Source: an uncultured Sphingomonas sp.
GTDB taxonomy: Bacteria > Pseudomonadota > Alphaproteobacteria > Sphingomonadales > Sphingomonadaceae
Length of the DNA: 36,180 bases
Direction: 5' to 3'
Assembly: GCA_946482655.1 (NCBI GenBank)
Contig: CAMLSA010000023.1
Coordinates: forward strand, 1-36,180
Positions 1 through 7,614 of this stretch are shown here, piece after piece. Below the pieces are notes generated by a model. That model saw only the letters and a program-made list of their open reading frames with translations. It was not told the DNA's origin and made no database searches. Every line of letters begins with the position of its first letter. The stretch's first letter is position 1. The position numbers and the translations under genes are program-made.

Positions 1-476
1 AAAGTGCCCGGGCTTCGGCCAACAAGCTCAAATTCTTCCGGCTGGCGTTCGGCGCGGCGGGCGGGTTCGGCGAACTTGTCGACACGGGCGAGGCGAAGGC
101 GGCGCTCGAATCGCTGCACGGGGGCCAGGGCAAGATAAAGCTCGGCTGGATGGTCGAGGCGAGCGCCTTGCCCAAGGTCGCGATCAAGGTGCTGCTCAAT
201 CTGGCGTTGATCGCCGGCGACGCGCTGGTCCGCGGCGGCCAGCTCGACATCGCCGCCGAGGGGCACGAGATCGTCGTCCGCGCCGAAGGCCCCCGGCTCA
301 TCCTCGACCCCGAGTTGCGTAATGCCCTGCTGGGTCAGGCCGATCCCGACATGATCACACCGCGTGCGGCGGCATCGTGGCTGGTGCATATGCTGGTCAG
401 CGATCATGGCGGCAGCGTTCAGGTCTCGCAGCCCGGGGAAGGGGTACTGATGTTCGGAGCGAACCTGCCCGTCTGA
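1..476 (+). CDS. chpT: Histidine phosphotransferase ChpT, 3' part (5' truncated by window)
   Basis: The reading frame is open from base 3, so the start lies upstream. The visible 157 residues begin with SARASANKLKFFRLAFG and continue through LGWMVEASALPKVAIKVLLN to a stop at 474-476. This is the second, ATPase-like half of the ChpT family, a pseudo-histidine-kinase fold that dimerises and carries a phosphorylatable histidine in its first helices, which lie outside the window. In Caulobacter ChpT moves phosphate from the hybrid kinase CckA to CtrA and CpdR. The glycine-rich ATP-binding motifs of true kinases are absent, as expected. It lies 86 bases upstream of cheA on the same strand. Its function is inferred from the family; the histidine itself cannot be seen. 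Confidence 0.85.
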   Translation, partial: SARASANKLKFFRLAFGAAGGFGELVDTGEAKAALESLHGGQGKIKLGWMVEASALPKVAIKVLLNLALIAGDALVRGGQLDIAAEGHEIVVRAEGPRLILDPELRNALLGQADPDMITPRAAASWLVHMLVSDHGGSVQVSQPGEGVLMFGANLPV

Positions 477-498
477 TGATTGGAGCGAGGCCTCCGCC

Positions 499-517
499 GT
501 AACGCCGTTTTAACCAT
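499..517 (+). promoter_or_regulatory. CtrA-box-like site upstream of cheA
   Basis: GTAA at 499-502, seven bases, then TTAACCAT at 510-517. The established CtrA consensus is TTAA-N7-TTAA, and the extended half-site TTAACCAT is typical. The spacing is exact and there is one mismatch, in the first half. The site ends 45 bases before the cheA start. A GATTC (CcrM GANTC) site follows at 546-550. Binding is inferred. Confidence 0.5.
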
Positions 518-562
518 ATTGATGCCATTACTCTTCCCGATATTCGATTCAGGAAGGATGAG

Positions 563-2920
563 ATGGACGATCTGCTCGGCGATTTCGTCGCGGAAACCCG
601 CGAGACGCTCGAAGCCCTGGCGGGCGAGATCGTCGCATGGGAGGCGGCGCCCGAAGACCGACCGCGGCTCGATGCGATCTTTCGTTTCGTGCACACCGTG
701 AAGGGGAGCTGCGGCTTCCTCGATCTGCCGCGGCTCGAGAAGCTCAGCCACGCGGCCGAGGATGTCCTGGCAGATGTCCGCGCCGATCGCCGCCGTCCGG
801 ACGCTAGGCTGGTGACGGCCGTTCTGGCGATGATCGATCGGATCGCCGAGGTCACCGACGCGATCGAGACCGGCCATGTCGTGCCCGATTCCGACGACCA
901 TCTGCTGATCGCCGCGCTTCAGCCGGGGGCGGTCGACTCCGAACCGGAAACGGCGCTGCCCTCCGAAATGAGCGCTGCCAGCGCCTCCTCCACGCCACGG
1001 GCCGTTTCGCGCTCGATCCGTCTGCCCGTCGACCTGCTCGACCGGATGATGGCGGGCGTGTCCGATATGGTGCTGGCGCGCAACGAGCTCGCTCGCCGGC
1101 TGCGCGACGGCGCGGCCGAATCGGTCACCGAGGTCGCATTCGAGCGGCTGTCGCTGTGCATCGCGGAGATGCGCGACGCGATCACCCGCACCCGAATGGC
1201 GCGGGTGGAGAACCTCTTCACCGCGCTGCCCCGGATAGTGCGCGATATTTCAGCCGAACTGGGCAAGCAGGTCCAGCTCGAGATCGATGGCGGCGACGTC
1301 GAGCTCGATCGCGAGATGATCGAGATGATCCGCGATCCGCTGACCCATATCGTCCGCAACGCGATCGATCATGGCATCGAGCCGCCGGAGCAGCGGATCC
1401 TGACCGGCAAGTCGATGGCGGGCAGGCTCCATGTCAGTGCGCGCCAGGTCGGCAACCAGATCCTGATCGAGGTAATCGACGACGGCCGCGGTGTCGATGC
1501 CGACCGGCTCGTCAAGAAGGCGATCGCCCTCGGTATTCTGAGCGAGGAGCGGGCGGCCGGGATGAATTGGGGCCGCAAGCTCGAGCTTATCTTCGAACCC
1601 GGCCTGTCCACTGCGCAGACGGTCACCGCGATATCGGGACGCGGCGTGGGCATGGATGTCGTGCGCGCCAATGTCGAGCGGATCGGCGGCCTGGTCGATA
1701 TCGACAGCCGACCGGGCCAGGGGTTGCGGCTGACCCTCAGGGTGCCGCTCACCCTCACCATCATCCCCGCGCTTACGATCAGCAGCGGTGGCCAGCATTT
1801 CGCCATTCCCCGCTCGGCGATCGACGAAATCGTCCGGATCGGCGGCGAGGCGGTGAAGATGAGCCACCTGGGCGGAGCCGCAATCGTCTTCATCCGCGGG
1901 ACCCGGCTCCCGGTCGTATCGCTCGGCGATGTGATCGGGCTGGCGGACAAGGGTGAGCCGGCCAATCTCGTCGTGCTCAAGCTGTCGGGCGGCGCGCGCT
2001 ATGCGCTCGCGGTCGAAGCCGTCCACGATCATGAGGAACTTGTCGTCAAGCCCGCCGCGCCGGTCGTGATGGCGTGCGGCATCTATGGCGGGACCACCTT
2101 GCCCGACAACAGCCGGCCGATGCTGCTGCTCGACGTGGCAGGCGTCGCCGAAAAAGCCGGGGTGCGCCGGGACGTGAAGACGACCGAGCCTAGCGCCGAG
2201 GAGGCCGAAGAGACGATGCAGCACGACGGGGCGGTTCCCGTTCTGCTGTTCCGAGACCTCGACGGCAGGGAGCGCGGCATTCCGCTCGCTCTGGTCGAAC
2301 GAATCGAGGATTGTTTCGCTTCATCGGTCAGCACGACCGCGGGTCGCATGCTACTCAACATAGAGAGCCGGCTGGTGCCGCTGATTTCGTGCGGCGCGCC
2401 TATCGAAGATGCCAAGCTTCGCGTTCTCAGAATGCGGGACGGCGGCGAAGAGCTGGCCTACGCGATCGACAGCGTCATCGATATCGTGCCGGTCGCGATC
2501 AATCTGCAGCGCAGCTCGGTGCCCGGCCCGGTTGCCGGCGTGATGCTGGTCGAGGAGCGCCCGGTCGAATTTCTCGATGCCTTCTGGTTGTTCGCACAGG
2601 GTCTGGGCAGTGCGCGAAGGCCCGCCGACCGTCCGGTCTGCCTGCTCTCCGACGATGATCCCTGGACACGGCAGGTGCTGGCGCCGCTGGTCGAAGGCGC
2701 CGGCTACGACATCATCTTCACGCACGATGAGCGATCCGCCGCCGCCGATCTGGTGATCGTCTCCGACGGCGCGCCGGTCGAACCTGTCGAGGCTGGCGCA
2801 GTGCTGCGCCTGCGCCCGACCGCGGAGGAACGCGGCGCATCGCCGGAAAGTCTGTGGCGCTATGACCGGGCGGGCCTCACCGCTGAATTGCGCAGGCATT
2901 GGAACAAGCGGAGCGCCTGA
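563..2920 (+). CDS. cheA: Chemotaxis histidine kinase CheA with tandem CheW domains and a degenerate receiver tail
   Basis: Autophosphorylating kinase of the chemotaxis array, donating phosphate to CheY and CheB. It is 785 aa and starts at an ATG behind AGGAAGG. Domains: HPt at residues 1-105 with phospho-His44 (RFVHTVKGSCG); a short acidic linker; dimerisation helices at about 150-215; HATPase at 255-395 with N266 (N box), DDGRG at 306-310 and GRGVGMD at 359-365; a CheW-like domain at about 398-530; a second CheW-like domain at about 555-680; and a 95-residue receiver-like tail at about 691-785. No separate P2 (CheY-docking) domain is obvious. In the tail the acidic cluster SDDD (696-699) is kept, but the usual phospho-Asp position is S734, four residues before P738, and no conserved Thr/Lys pair is seen. 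It therefore looks unable to accept phosphate. The cheW start follows two bases after its stop. Confidence 0.95.
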   Translation: MDDLLGDFVAETRETLEALAGEIVAWEAAPEDRPRLDAIFRFVHTVKGSCGFLDLPRLEKLSHAAEDVLADVRADRRRPDARLVTAVLAMIDRIAEVTDAIETGHVVPDSDDHLLIAALQPGAVDSEPETALPSEMSAASASSTPRAVSRSIRLPVDLLDRMMAGVSDMVLARNELARRLRDGAAESVTEVAFERLSLCIAEMRDAITRTRMARVENLFTALPRIVRDISAELGKQVQLEIDGGDVELDREMIEMIRDPLTHIVRNAIDHGIEPPEQRILTGKSMAGRLHVSARQVGNQILIEVIDDGRGVDADRLVKKAIALGILSEERAAGMNWGRKLELIFEPGLSTAQTVTAISGRGVGMDVVRANVERIGGLVDIDSRPGQGLRLTLRVPLTLTIIPALTISSGGQHFAIPRSAIDEIVRIGGEAVKMSHLGGAAIVFIRGTRLPVVSLGDVIGLADKGEPANLVVLKLSGGARYALAVEAVHDHEELVVKPAAPVVMACGIYGGTTLPDNSRPMLLLDVAGVAEKAGVRRDVKTTEPSAEEAEETMQHDGAVPVLLFRDLDGRERGIPLALVERIEDCFASSVSTTAGRMLLNIESRLVPLISCGAPIEDAKLRVLRMRDGGEELAYAIDSVIDIVPVAINLQRSSVPGPVAGVMLVEERPVEFLDAFWLFAQGLGSARRPADRPVCLLSDDDPWTRQVLAPLVEGAGYDIIFTHDERSAAADLVIVSDGAPVEPVEAGAVLRLRPTAEERGASPESLWRYDRAGLTAELRRHWNKRSA

Positions 2921-2922
2921 TC

Positions 2923-3354
2923 ATGCAACATCTCTATCTGACCGTGGAAATCGCCGGCCAGCGTGCCGTCTTGCCCGCCGCCTTCGTTGAGTCGGTGGTG
3001 GAGATCGAGGACGTCGCCCCCGTGCCGTGTGCCCCGTCGCACGTCTTTGGCCTGTTCGCGCTACGAAGCCGCGTGCTGACCGTGATCGACACGATCGCGG
3101 CGCTTGGCGGCACGCGCAGCAGCGCGGGCGAGAAGCAGGCGGTGATCGTCACCGTCGACGGCCATCTCTACGGAATGCTCGTCGACAATGTGGACGACGT
3201 CGTCGCGATAGAGGGTGTGCCCAGCCAGCCGCGCGCGCTGCTGTCGCCCGGCTGGGTCCGCTATTCGGCGGGTGTGCTCGAGCATGACGGTCAGCCGCTG
3301 CTGCTGATCGATGTTCCCGCCATGATCGCCGGTCCGCTCGATCTGGCAGCCTGA
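2923..3354 (+). CDS. cheW: Chemotaxis coupling protein CheW
   Basis: A 143-residue adaptor that bridges receptors and CheA in chemoreceptor arrays. The protein is a single CheW fold: MQHLYLTVEIAGQRAVLP at the N-terminus, a FGLFALRSRVLTVIDT core strand pair, then YGMLVDNVDDVVAIEGVP and LLLIDVPAMI near the C-terminus, matching the CheW pattern of central hydrophobic strands. The ATG at 2923 is preferred over an in-frame TTG at 2899 inside cheA, because GGAG at 2910-2913 sits nine bases before it and the protein then begins at the first beta strand. Only two bases separate it from the cheA stop, so translational coupling is likely. Its length is usual for the family. Confidence 0.93.
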   Translation: MQHLYLTVEIAGQRAVLPAAFVESVVEIEDVAPVPCAPSHVFGLFALRSRVLTVIDTIAALGGTRSSAGEKQAVIVTVDGHLYGMLVDNVDDVVAIEGVPSQPRALLSPGWVRYSAGVLEHDGQPLLLIDVPAMIAGPLDLAA

Positions 3355-3362
3355 CGATCCCG

Positions 3363-3378
3363 TTAACGCGGTACTTAC
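3363..3378 (+). promoter_or_regulatory. Weak second CtrA-like site before cheY
   Basis: TTAA at 3363-3366, a GC-rich spacer, then CTTAC at 3374-3378 in the 72-base gap between cheW and cheY. Spacing to the second half is 7-8 bases and the second half matches poorly. It is listed only because a better site occurs before cheA in the same cluster. A hairpin (GCGGTA / TGCCGC, 3368-3387) overlaps it. Confidence 0.2.
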
Positions 3379-3429
3379 CGGTGCCGCGCTACACACTCCC
3401 CGGATGTACAGCTAAAACGGAAGACCGTG

Positions 3430-3792
3430 ATGAAGACCTGCCTGGTGGTTGACGATTCCAAGGTGATCCGAAAGGTCGCTCGTCACATATTGGAAGCCCT
3501 GCAATTCAACGTCGAAGAAGCCGGAGACGGGCGCGAGGCGCTCGATCGTTGTAATGCGGGCAATCTGCCCGACGTGATCCTGCTCGACTGGAACATGCCG
3601 GTGATGAGCGGGATGGAGTTCCTGCGCTCGCTGGCGAGCTTCGTCGATCGTCCGAAGGTGGTGTTCTGCACCACCGAGAACGACGTCGCGCATATCCGCG
3701 CCGCAATCGACGCGGGGGCCGACGAGTATATGATGAAGCCGTTCGATCGTGAGACGCTCGAAAGCAAGCTGCAGCTCGTCGGCGTCGCCTGA
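3430..3792 (+). CDS. cheY: Single-domain response regulator CheY
   Basis: A stand-alone 120-residue receiver that carries the chemotaxis signal to the flagellar switch when phosphorylated by CheA. It has the complete active site: acidic pair D8/D9 (VVDDSK), phospho-acceptor D53 (LLDWNMP), switch Thr81/82 (FCTTEND), Y100 in DEYMMKPF and K103. The ATG at 3430 is chosen over the GTG one codon earlier because GGAAG at 3419-3423 is six bases away. It lies between cheW and cheB, so pairing with this CheA is the simplest reading. Some alphaproteobacterial single-domain regulators act as phosphate sinks, which sequence alone cannot exclude. Confidence 0.92.
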   Translation: MKTCLVVDDSKVIRKVARHILEALQFNVEEAGDGREALDRCNAGNLPDVILLDWNMPVMSGMEFLRSLASFVDRPKVVFCTTENDVAHIRAAIDAGADEYMMKPFDRETLESKLQLVGVA

Positions 3793-3795
3793 GCC

Positions 3796-4938
3796 ATGGC
3801 GCAGGCGGGCCTCAGAGGCAGCGTCAGATACGGACAAGCGGATAGCGGCCTTTCCCAGGTCCGGCCGATCCGTGTGTTGCTGGTAGACGATTCGCTCGTC
3901 GCGCGCACCGTCCTGGCTCGCCTGCTCGATGGCCGGTCCGAACTCGAAATAGCGGGCGCGGCGCCCACCGCCGATCAGGCGATCACCTTCCTGGCCACTC
4001 ACCATATCGATATCGTCGTCCTCGACGTAGAGATGCCCGGCAAGGACGGGCTGACCGCGCTGCCCGAGATTCTCGCGGCAAGCCACGGCGCGCGGGTATT
4101 GATCGTTTCTTCCGCCGCCGAAGCGGGCGCCTCGGCGACCGTCCGGGCTCTCACCCTCGGCGCCGCCGATACGCTGCTCAAGCCGAGTGCCGGCAATTTC
4201 GCGGGCGAATTCGCACACAAGTTCGTCGATGCGCTGCTGCGCATTGGCCACGCCAATCACGCTATCGACAAAGCGGATAAGCGGCACGATGGCGCATCTC
4301 GCCGTCTTGCCGCGCCCCCGCCGGTGGTTGCCTTGCGGCCCACCAGGACGGGAAGGATCAGTTGCCTTGCGATCGGTGCGTCAACCGGTGGCCTCCATGC
4401 GTTGTCCGGCTTCCTCCGTCGGTTGTCGCCGCAGTTCAGGGCGCCGATCCTGATCACCCAACATCTTCCGCCGCCCTTCATGACCTACTTCGCCGCGCAG
4501 CTGCGCGACATCGCAGGGCGGCCGGCCACCGTCGCCGCCGATGGCGTGCCGCTGGTCCCCGGGGAAATGCTCGTGGCGCCGGGGGAGGGGCATATCCGTC
4601 TCGTCCGCAACGGTTCGCGGATCGTAGTCCGGATAGATTCGGCCCCTGCGCCGAGCCGCTGCATGCCCTCGGTCGATCCGATGTTCGAGGCCGTCGCCGA
4701 GATTTACGGAGCAGAGGGCGTCGGTGTGGTCCTCACCGGAATGGGGCGCGACGGAACGATCGGCGCGGAGGCCATGATACGCAACGGCGCCGAGATCCTC
4801 GCCCAGGATGCGGCCACGTCGGTGGTCTGGGGAATGCCTGGTTCGGTCGCCCAGGCGGGTCTTGCTTCGCTGGTCATGTCGCCAGAGGATCTTGCCCGGC
4901 ATGTCTGCACGCGCGCCGCAGGTGCGGCGTGGAAGTAA
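3796..4938 (+). CDS. cheB: Protein-glutamate methylesterase/deamidase CheB
   Basis: A two-domain adaptation enzyme that removes methyl groups from chemoreceptor glutamates when its receiver is phosphorylated. It is 380 aa. After a 22-residue N-terminal extension comes the receiver at 25-140 with D31/D32, phospho-D77 (VLDVEMPG) and K129. After a variable linker comes the CheB catalytic domain at about 188-375, with S196 in AIGASTGG, H223 in TQHLPPPF and D319 in GMGRDG as the catalytic triad. The start is 3 bases after the cheY stop, and the 3' end overlaps cheR by ten bases. Cytoplasmic. The N-terminal extension is longer than in enteric CheB, so a start at a later codon is possible. Confidence 0.95.
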   Translation: MAQAGLRGSVRYGQADSGLSQVRPIRVLLVDDSLVARTVLARLLDGRSELEIAGAAPTADQAITFLATHHIDIVVLDVEMPGKDGLTALPEILAASHGARVLIVSSAAEAGASATVRALTLGAADTLLKPSAGNFAGEFAHKFVDALLRIGHANHAIDKADKRHDGASRRLAAPPPVVALRPTRTGRISCLAIGASTGGLHALSGFLRRLSPQFRAPILITQHLPPPFMTYFAAQLRDIAGRPATVAADGVPLVPGEMLVAPGEGHIRLVRNGSRIVVRIDSAPAPSRCMPSVDPMFEAVAEIYGAEGVGVVLTGMGRDGTIGAEAMIRNGAEILAQDAATSVVWGMPGSVAQAGLASLVMSPEDLARHVCTRAAGAAWK

Positions 4939-5774
4939 GCCAGGGCGCAGCCCTCATCATCGCCGGCCTGTTCGAGAAGGCCACCGGACAGTTGTTGTCG
5001 CAGGATCGCTTCTGGCGGATCGACACCATGCTCACGCCTTTTTGCCGCGCTCGCGGAATCGACAGTTTCGATCAGCTTGCCGCGATGATCGAGCGGTCGG
5101 CGGACCCCGAGCTCTCACTCGACATGATCGATGCGCTGCTCAACAATGAGACCAGCTTCTTCCGCGATGCCGCCGTATTCACCCATATTTCCCAAGAGAT
5201 ACTCCCCCGGCTCGCGGCGGACCGCCAACGGGAGAAACGGCTGCGCCTCTGGTCGGCGGCCTGTTCCTCGGGCCAGGAGGCCTATTCGCTCGCGATATTG
5301 TTCGCCGAGCAGGGCGAGCGCTGGGCGGGTTGGAAGATCGAAATATTGGGCAGCGACATTTCCCGCTCGGCGGTGAGGCAGGCGCGGAGCGGCCTCTACT
5401 CCCAATTCGAGGTTCAGCGCGGCCTTCCGATCCGCCAGCTCATCACGTGGTTCGATCCGGTGCTCGATCAGGGATGGCACGCCAAGCCCGAACTATCGAG
5501 GCTGGTGACCTTCAGCCGGCACAATCTTCTCGGGCCGCCCCCCGCGGGCGGCCGCTTCGACCTGATCCTTTGCCGCAACGCGCTGCTCTATTTCTCGCCC
5601 GAGCGGCGGCGTCAGATGCTCGAGGGCCTCGCGCTGGCGATCGTTCCGGATGGAGCCCTGCTGCTGGGAGCGGGGGAAACGACCGTCGGCAACTCGAACC
5701 GCTTCATCAGCGATCCGGTATCGACCATGGTCTACCGCCCGGCGCCTTCAGGGAGCCTGTCCGACGCCGCCTGA
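4929..5774 (+). CDS. cheR: Chemotaxis protein methyltransferase CheR
   Basis: SAM-dependent methyltransferase that methylates receptor glutamates, opposing CheB. It is 281 aa. The GTG start at 4929 overlaps the end of cheB by ten bases, with AGG just upstream; no closer in-frame start gives the full N-terminal domain. The all-helical N-domain ends with NNETSFFRD (family signature NETxFFRD). The SAM fold begins with LWSAACSSGQEAYSLA, and FDLILCRNALLYF is the other CheR hallmark. The usual GCSTGEE of SAM motif I reads ACSSGQE here, a mild divergence. There are no TPR repeats or receptor-tethering pentapeptide. It is the last gene of the che run; no CheD, CheZ or receptor gene is seen. Confidence 0.94.
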   Translation: MEVSQGAALIIAGLFEKATGQLLSQDRFWRIDTMLTPFCRARGIDSFDQLAAMIERSADPELSLDMIDALLNNETSFFRDAAVFTHISQEILPRLAADRQREKRLRLWSAACSSGQEAYSLAILFAEQGERWAGWKIEILGSDISRSAVRQARSGLYSQFEVQRGLPIRQLITWFDPVLDQGWHAKPELSRLVTFSRHNLLGPPPAGGRFDLILCRNALLYFSPERRRQMLEGLALAIVPDGALLLGAGETTVGNSNRFISDPVSTMVYRPAPSGSLSDAA

Positions 5775-5839
5775 CGCGTTGCCGCAGGGGACGCCGCGAG
5801 GCGCTTCCACCTGGGGCGATCAGGTTCTAAGACGGCCTC

Positions 5840-6556
5840 ATGACCGAAATCATCGATTGCCCGTCGCCCAATCATGACGAGCGCGCCACGCCGGTTTCGA
5901 TGCTCGTGCTTCACTATACGGGTATGCAGGACGCTGCGTCGGCGATCACCCGCCTGGCCGATCCGGAAGCCAGGGTCTCGTGCCATTATCTGATCGCCGA
6001 AGATGGACAACTGGTGCGCATGGTCGCCGAGGAGCGTCGCGCCTGGCACGCCGGCACGGCGTTCTGGCGCGGAATCACCGATGTCAATTCGGCAAGCATC
6101 GGCATCGAGCTGGTGAATCCGGGTCATGAATTGGGCTATCGGCCCTTCCCGAAGGCACAGATGGACACGCTGATCCCGTTGATCTCAGATCTCATGTCCC
6201 GCTATGCGGTCGAGCCGGCCAATGTCGTGGGTCATTCCGACGTCGCGCCCCGGCGCAAGCAGGATCCCGGTGAGCTGTTCGATTGGGAACTGCTTGCCAA
6301 ACTCGGCCTCGCGCTGCGCCGGCCCAGGCACGGTCTTGCCGATCCTCACTGGACTCCGGGCGGCTTCCTGCTCGCACTCCAACGCTTCGGCTATGACGTC
6401 AGCGACGGCCCGGCGGCGGTCGCCGCCTTCCAGCGCCGGTTCCGCCCGGCGGTGATCGATGGCATCGCCGACGGCGAGACCCGAGCGATCCTGCTGCGTC
6501 TTCTGCTCCATCGGGAAGGTGACGGGCTGCTTGAGCCCGGATGGAAATCATCCTAA
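5840..6556 (+). CDS. AmpD-type N-acetylmuramoyl-L-alanine amidase with peptidoglycan-binding tail
   Basis: A zinc amidase that cuts the bond between MurNAc (or anhydroMurNAc) and L-alanine. It is 238 aa with no signal peptide, suggesting cytoplasmic muropeptide recycling. The Amidase_2 domain spans about 15-145 with zinc ligands H25 (LHYTG), H132 (GHSDV) and D142 (KQDPG), and E90 in the conserved SIGIELVN strand. A helical PG_binding_1-like segment follows at about 172-224 (GGFLLALQRFGYDV...VAAFQRRFRP), as in the AmiD/AmpD relatives of alphaproteobacteria. No strong ribosome binding site is visible. It follows cheR by 65 bases but has no obvious functional link to chemotaxis. Its stop codon lies nine bases before the RNase P RNA gene. 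Confidence 0.88.
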   Translation: MTEIIDCPSPNHDERATPVSMLVLHYTGMQDAASAITRLADPEARVSCHYLIAEDGQLVRMVAEERRAWHAGTAFWRGITDVNSASIGIELVNPGHELGYRPFPKAQMDTLIPLISDLMSRYAVEPANVVGHSDVAPRRKQDPGELFDWELLAKLGLALRRPRHGLADPHWTPGGFLLALQRFGYDVSDGPAAVAAFQRRFRPAVIDGIADGETRAILLRLLLHREGDGLLEPGWKSS

Positions 6557-6559
6557 GTG
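6531..6559 (+). promoter_or_regulatory. Candidate promoter of rnpB
   Basis: TTGAGC (6531-6536), 17 bases, TAAGTG (6554-6559). The -10-like hexamer includes the amidase stop codon TAA (6554-6556). The predicted start point, about seven bases downstream, coincides with the first paired base of the RNase P RNA. The -10 match is weak. Confidence 0.4.
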
Positions 6560-6565
6560 GCGTCT

Positions 6566-6944
6566 GCCAGAGGGTCGGGCGGTCGCCGCGCAGCGATGCG
6601 GGGAGGAAAGTCCGGGCTCCAAGGAGTGACGGTGCCGGGTAATGCCCGGCGGGGGCGACCCCAGGGACAGTGCCACAGAAAGCAGACCGCCCGGCGGGCT
6701 TTTCGCTCCGGGTAAGGTCGAAAGGGTGCGGTAAGAGCGCACCGCGGCCCCGGCAACGGGAACGGCATGGTAAACCCCACCGGGAGCAAGATCGAATAGG
6801 GACGGCATATGGGCTACTCCGCCCGGTCGTCCGGGTTGATTGCTGGAGGCCGGGCGCGAGCCCGGTCCTAGAGGAATGATCGCCCATCCCGCGCCGACTT
6901 CGTTTCGGCCGGGTGGACAGAACCCGGCTTACAGACCCTCTGGC
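6566..6944 (+). ncRNA. rnpB: RNase P RNA (class A)
   Basis: The catalytic RNA subunit that trims 5' leaders from pre-tRNAs. The ends pair as helix P1: GCCAGAGGG (6566-6574) with CCCTCTGGC (6936-6944). The universal core is present: GAGGAAAGTCCGGGCTCC (CR I, near 6600-6617), the AGGGACAGTGCCACAGAAA region near 6662, AAGGGTGCGGTAAGAGCGCAC near 6723, TAGAGGAATGATCG near 6870 and ACAGAACCCGGCTTA (CR V, near 6917). The length of about 380 nt fits alphaproteobacterial type A RNAs. The exact ends are inferred from P1 and could be a few bases off. It lies between the amidase and msrA. Confidence 0.95.
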
Positions 6945-6983
6945 ATTTCTCTCCGGCGGAAGTCGACGCCGGTGTTCGATCCA

Positions 6984-7011
6984 TTGCATAGCGGCCCTGA
7001 TGGCCTATCTT
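6984..7011 (+). promoter_or_regulatory. Candidate promoter of msrA
   Basis: TTGCAT (6984-6989), a 16-base spacer, TATCTT (7006-7011), sitting between the end of the RNase P RNA and the msrA start at 7035. GGGAGAA at 7024-7030 follows as the ribosome binding site. Confidence 0.45.
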
Positions 7012-7034
7012 CAAACCAGATATGGGAGAACGAC

Positions 7035-7580
7035 ATGGCTCAGGAAATCGCAACCCTGGCGGGCGGCTGCTTCTGGTGCATCGAGGCGGTGTTCGACGAT
7101 GTGATCGGAGTCAGCTCGGTCGAGAGCGGTTATATCGGCGGACATGTCGCCAATCCGACCTACAAGGCGGTGTGCGGTGGCGATACCGGTCATGCCGAAG
7201 CGATCCGCGTCACCTTCGACCCGGACGTGATCAGCTATGGCGAGCTGCTCGACATTTTCTTCCACGTCCATGATCCGACCCAGCTCAACCGTCAGGGCAA
7301 CGACATCGGCAGCCAGTACCGCAGCGCGATCTTCCCGCACTCGCCCGAGCAGGAGGCGGAGGCCAAGGCCGCGATCGAGCGCGCCCAGGCCGATTGGCCG
7401 CAGAAGATCGTCACCTCGATCGAACCCGACGCGCCCTGGTATGAAGCGGAGGACTATCACCAGGAATATTTCTCTCGTGAAGGCACGAGCAACGGCTATT
7501 GCGTGATGGTGGTGGCTCCCAAGCTGGCGAAGTTCCGCAAGAGCTACGCGAACCGGCTGAAGGAATCGGCGAAGGTCTGA
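7035..7580 (+). CDS. msrA: Peptide-methionine (S)-S-oxide reductase MsrA
   Basis: Reduces methionine S-sulfoxide in proteins, using thioredoxin for recycling. It is 181 aa. The ATG at 7035 is chosen because GGGAGAA precedes it and the GCFWC signature then falls at residues 11-15; an open frame continues upstream into the RNase P RNA and is not coding. C12 is the catalytic cysteine. HDPTQLNRQGNDIGSQYRS is the conserved MsrA core. C156 (SNGYC) near the C-terminus is the likely resolving cysteine; C47 in AVCGGDTGHAE is also present. No signal peptide, so cytoplasmic. No MsrB is fused or adjacent. Confidence 0.95.
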   Translation: MAQEIATLAGGCFWCIEAVFDDVIGVSSVESGYIGGHVANPTYKAVCGGDTGHAEAIRVTFDPDVISYGELLDIFFHVHDPTQLNRQGNDIGSQYRSAIFPHSPEQEAEAKAAIERAQADWPQKIVTSIEPDAPWYEAEDYHQEYFSREGTSNGYCVMVVAPKLAKFRKSYANRLKESAKV

Positions 7581-7585
7581 CAGAC

Positions 7586-7608
7586 CCCGCCCGTGCTTCG
7601 CGCGGGGA
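7586..7608. terminator. Hairpin between convergent msrA and sua5
   Basis: CCCCGC (7586-7591) pairs with GCGGGG (7603-7608) around an 11-base loop, in the 34-base gap between two convergent genes. There is no T tract on either side, so intrinsic termination is uncertain. Confidence 0.35.
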
Positions 7609-7614
7609 GGATAT

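Noticed and set aside
500..550. A sigma-28 flagellar promoter ahead of cheA
   Set aside because: A TAAC and a CCCGATA are present, but the spacing is about 20 rather than 15 bases.
4362..4928. N-terminal extension of CheR inside cheB
   Set aside because: The frame is open but the translation is Arg-rich noise; the CheR fold begins at the GTG at 4929.
5840..6556. Phage endolysin rather than housekeeping amidase
   Set aside because: No holin, phage genes or attachment sites nearby; domain order fits the alphaproteobacterial AmpD-type enzyme.
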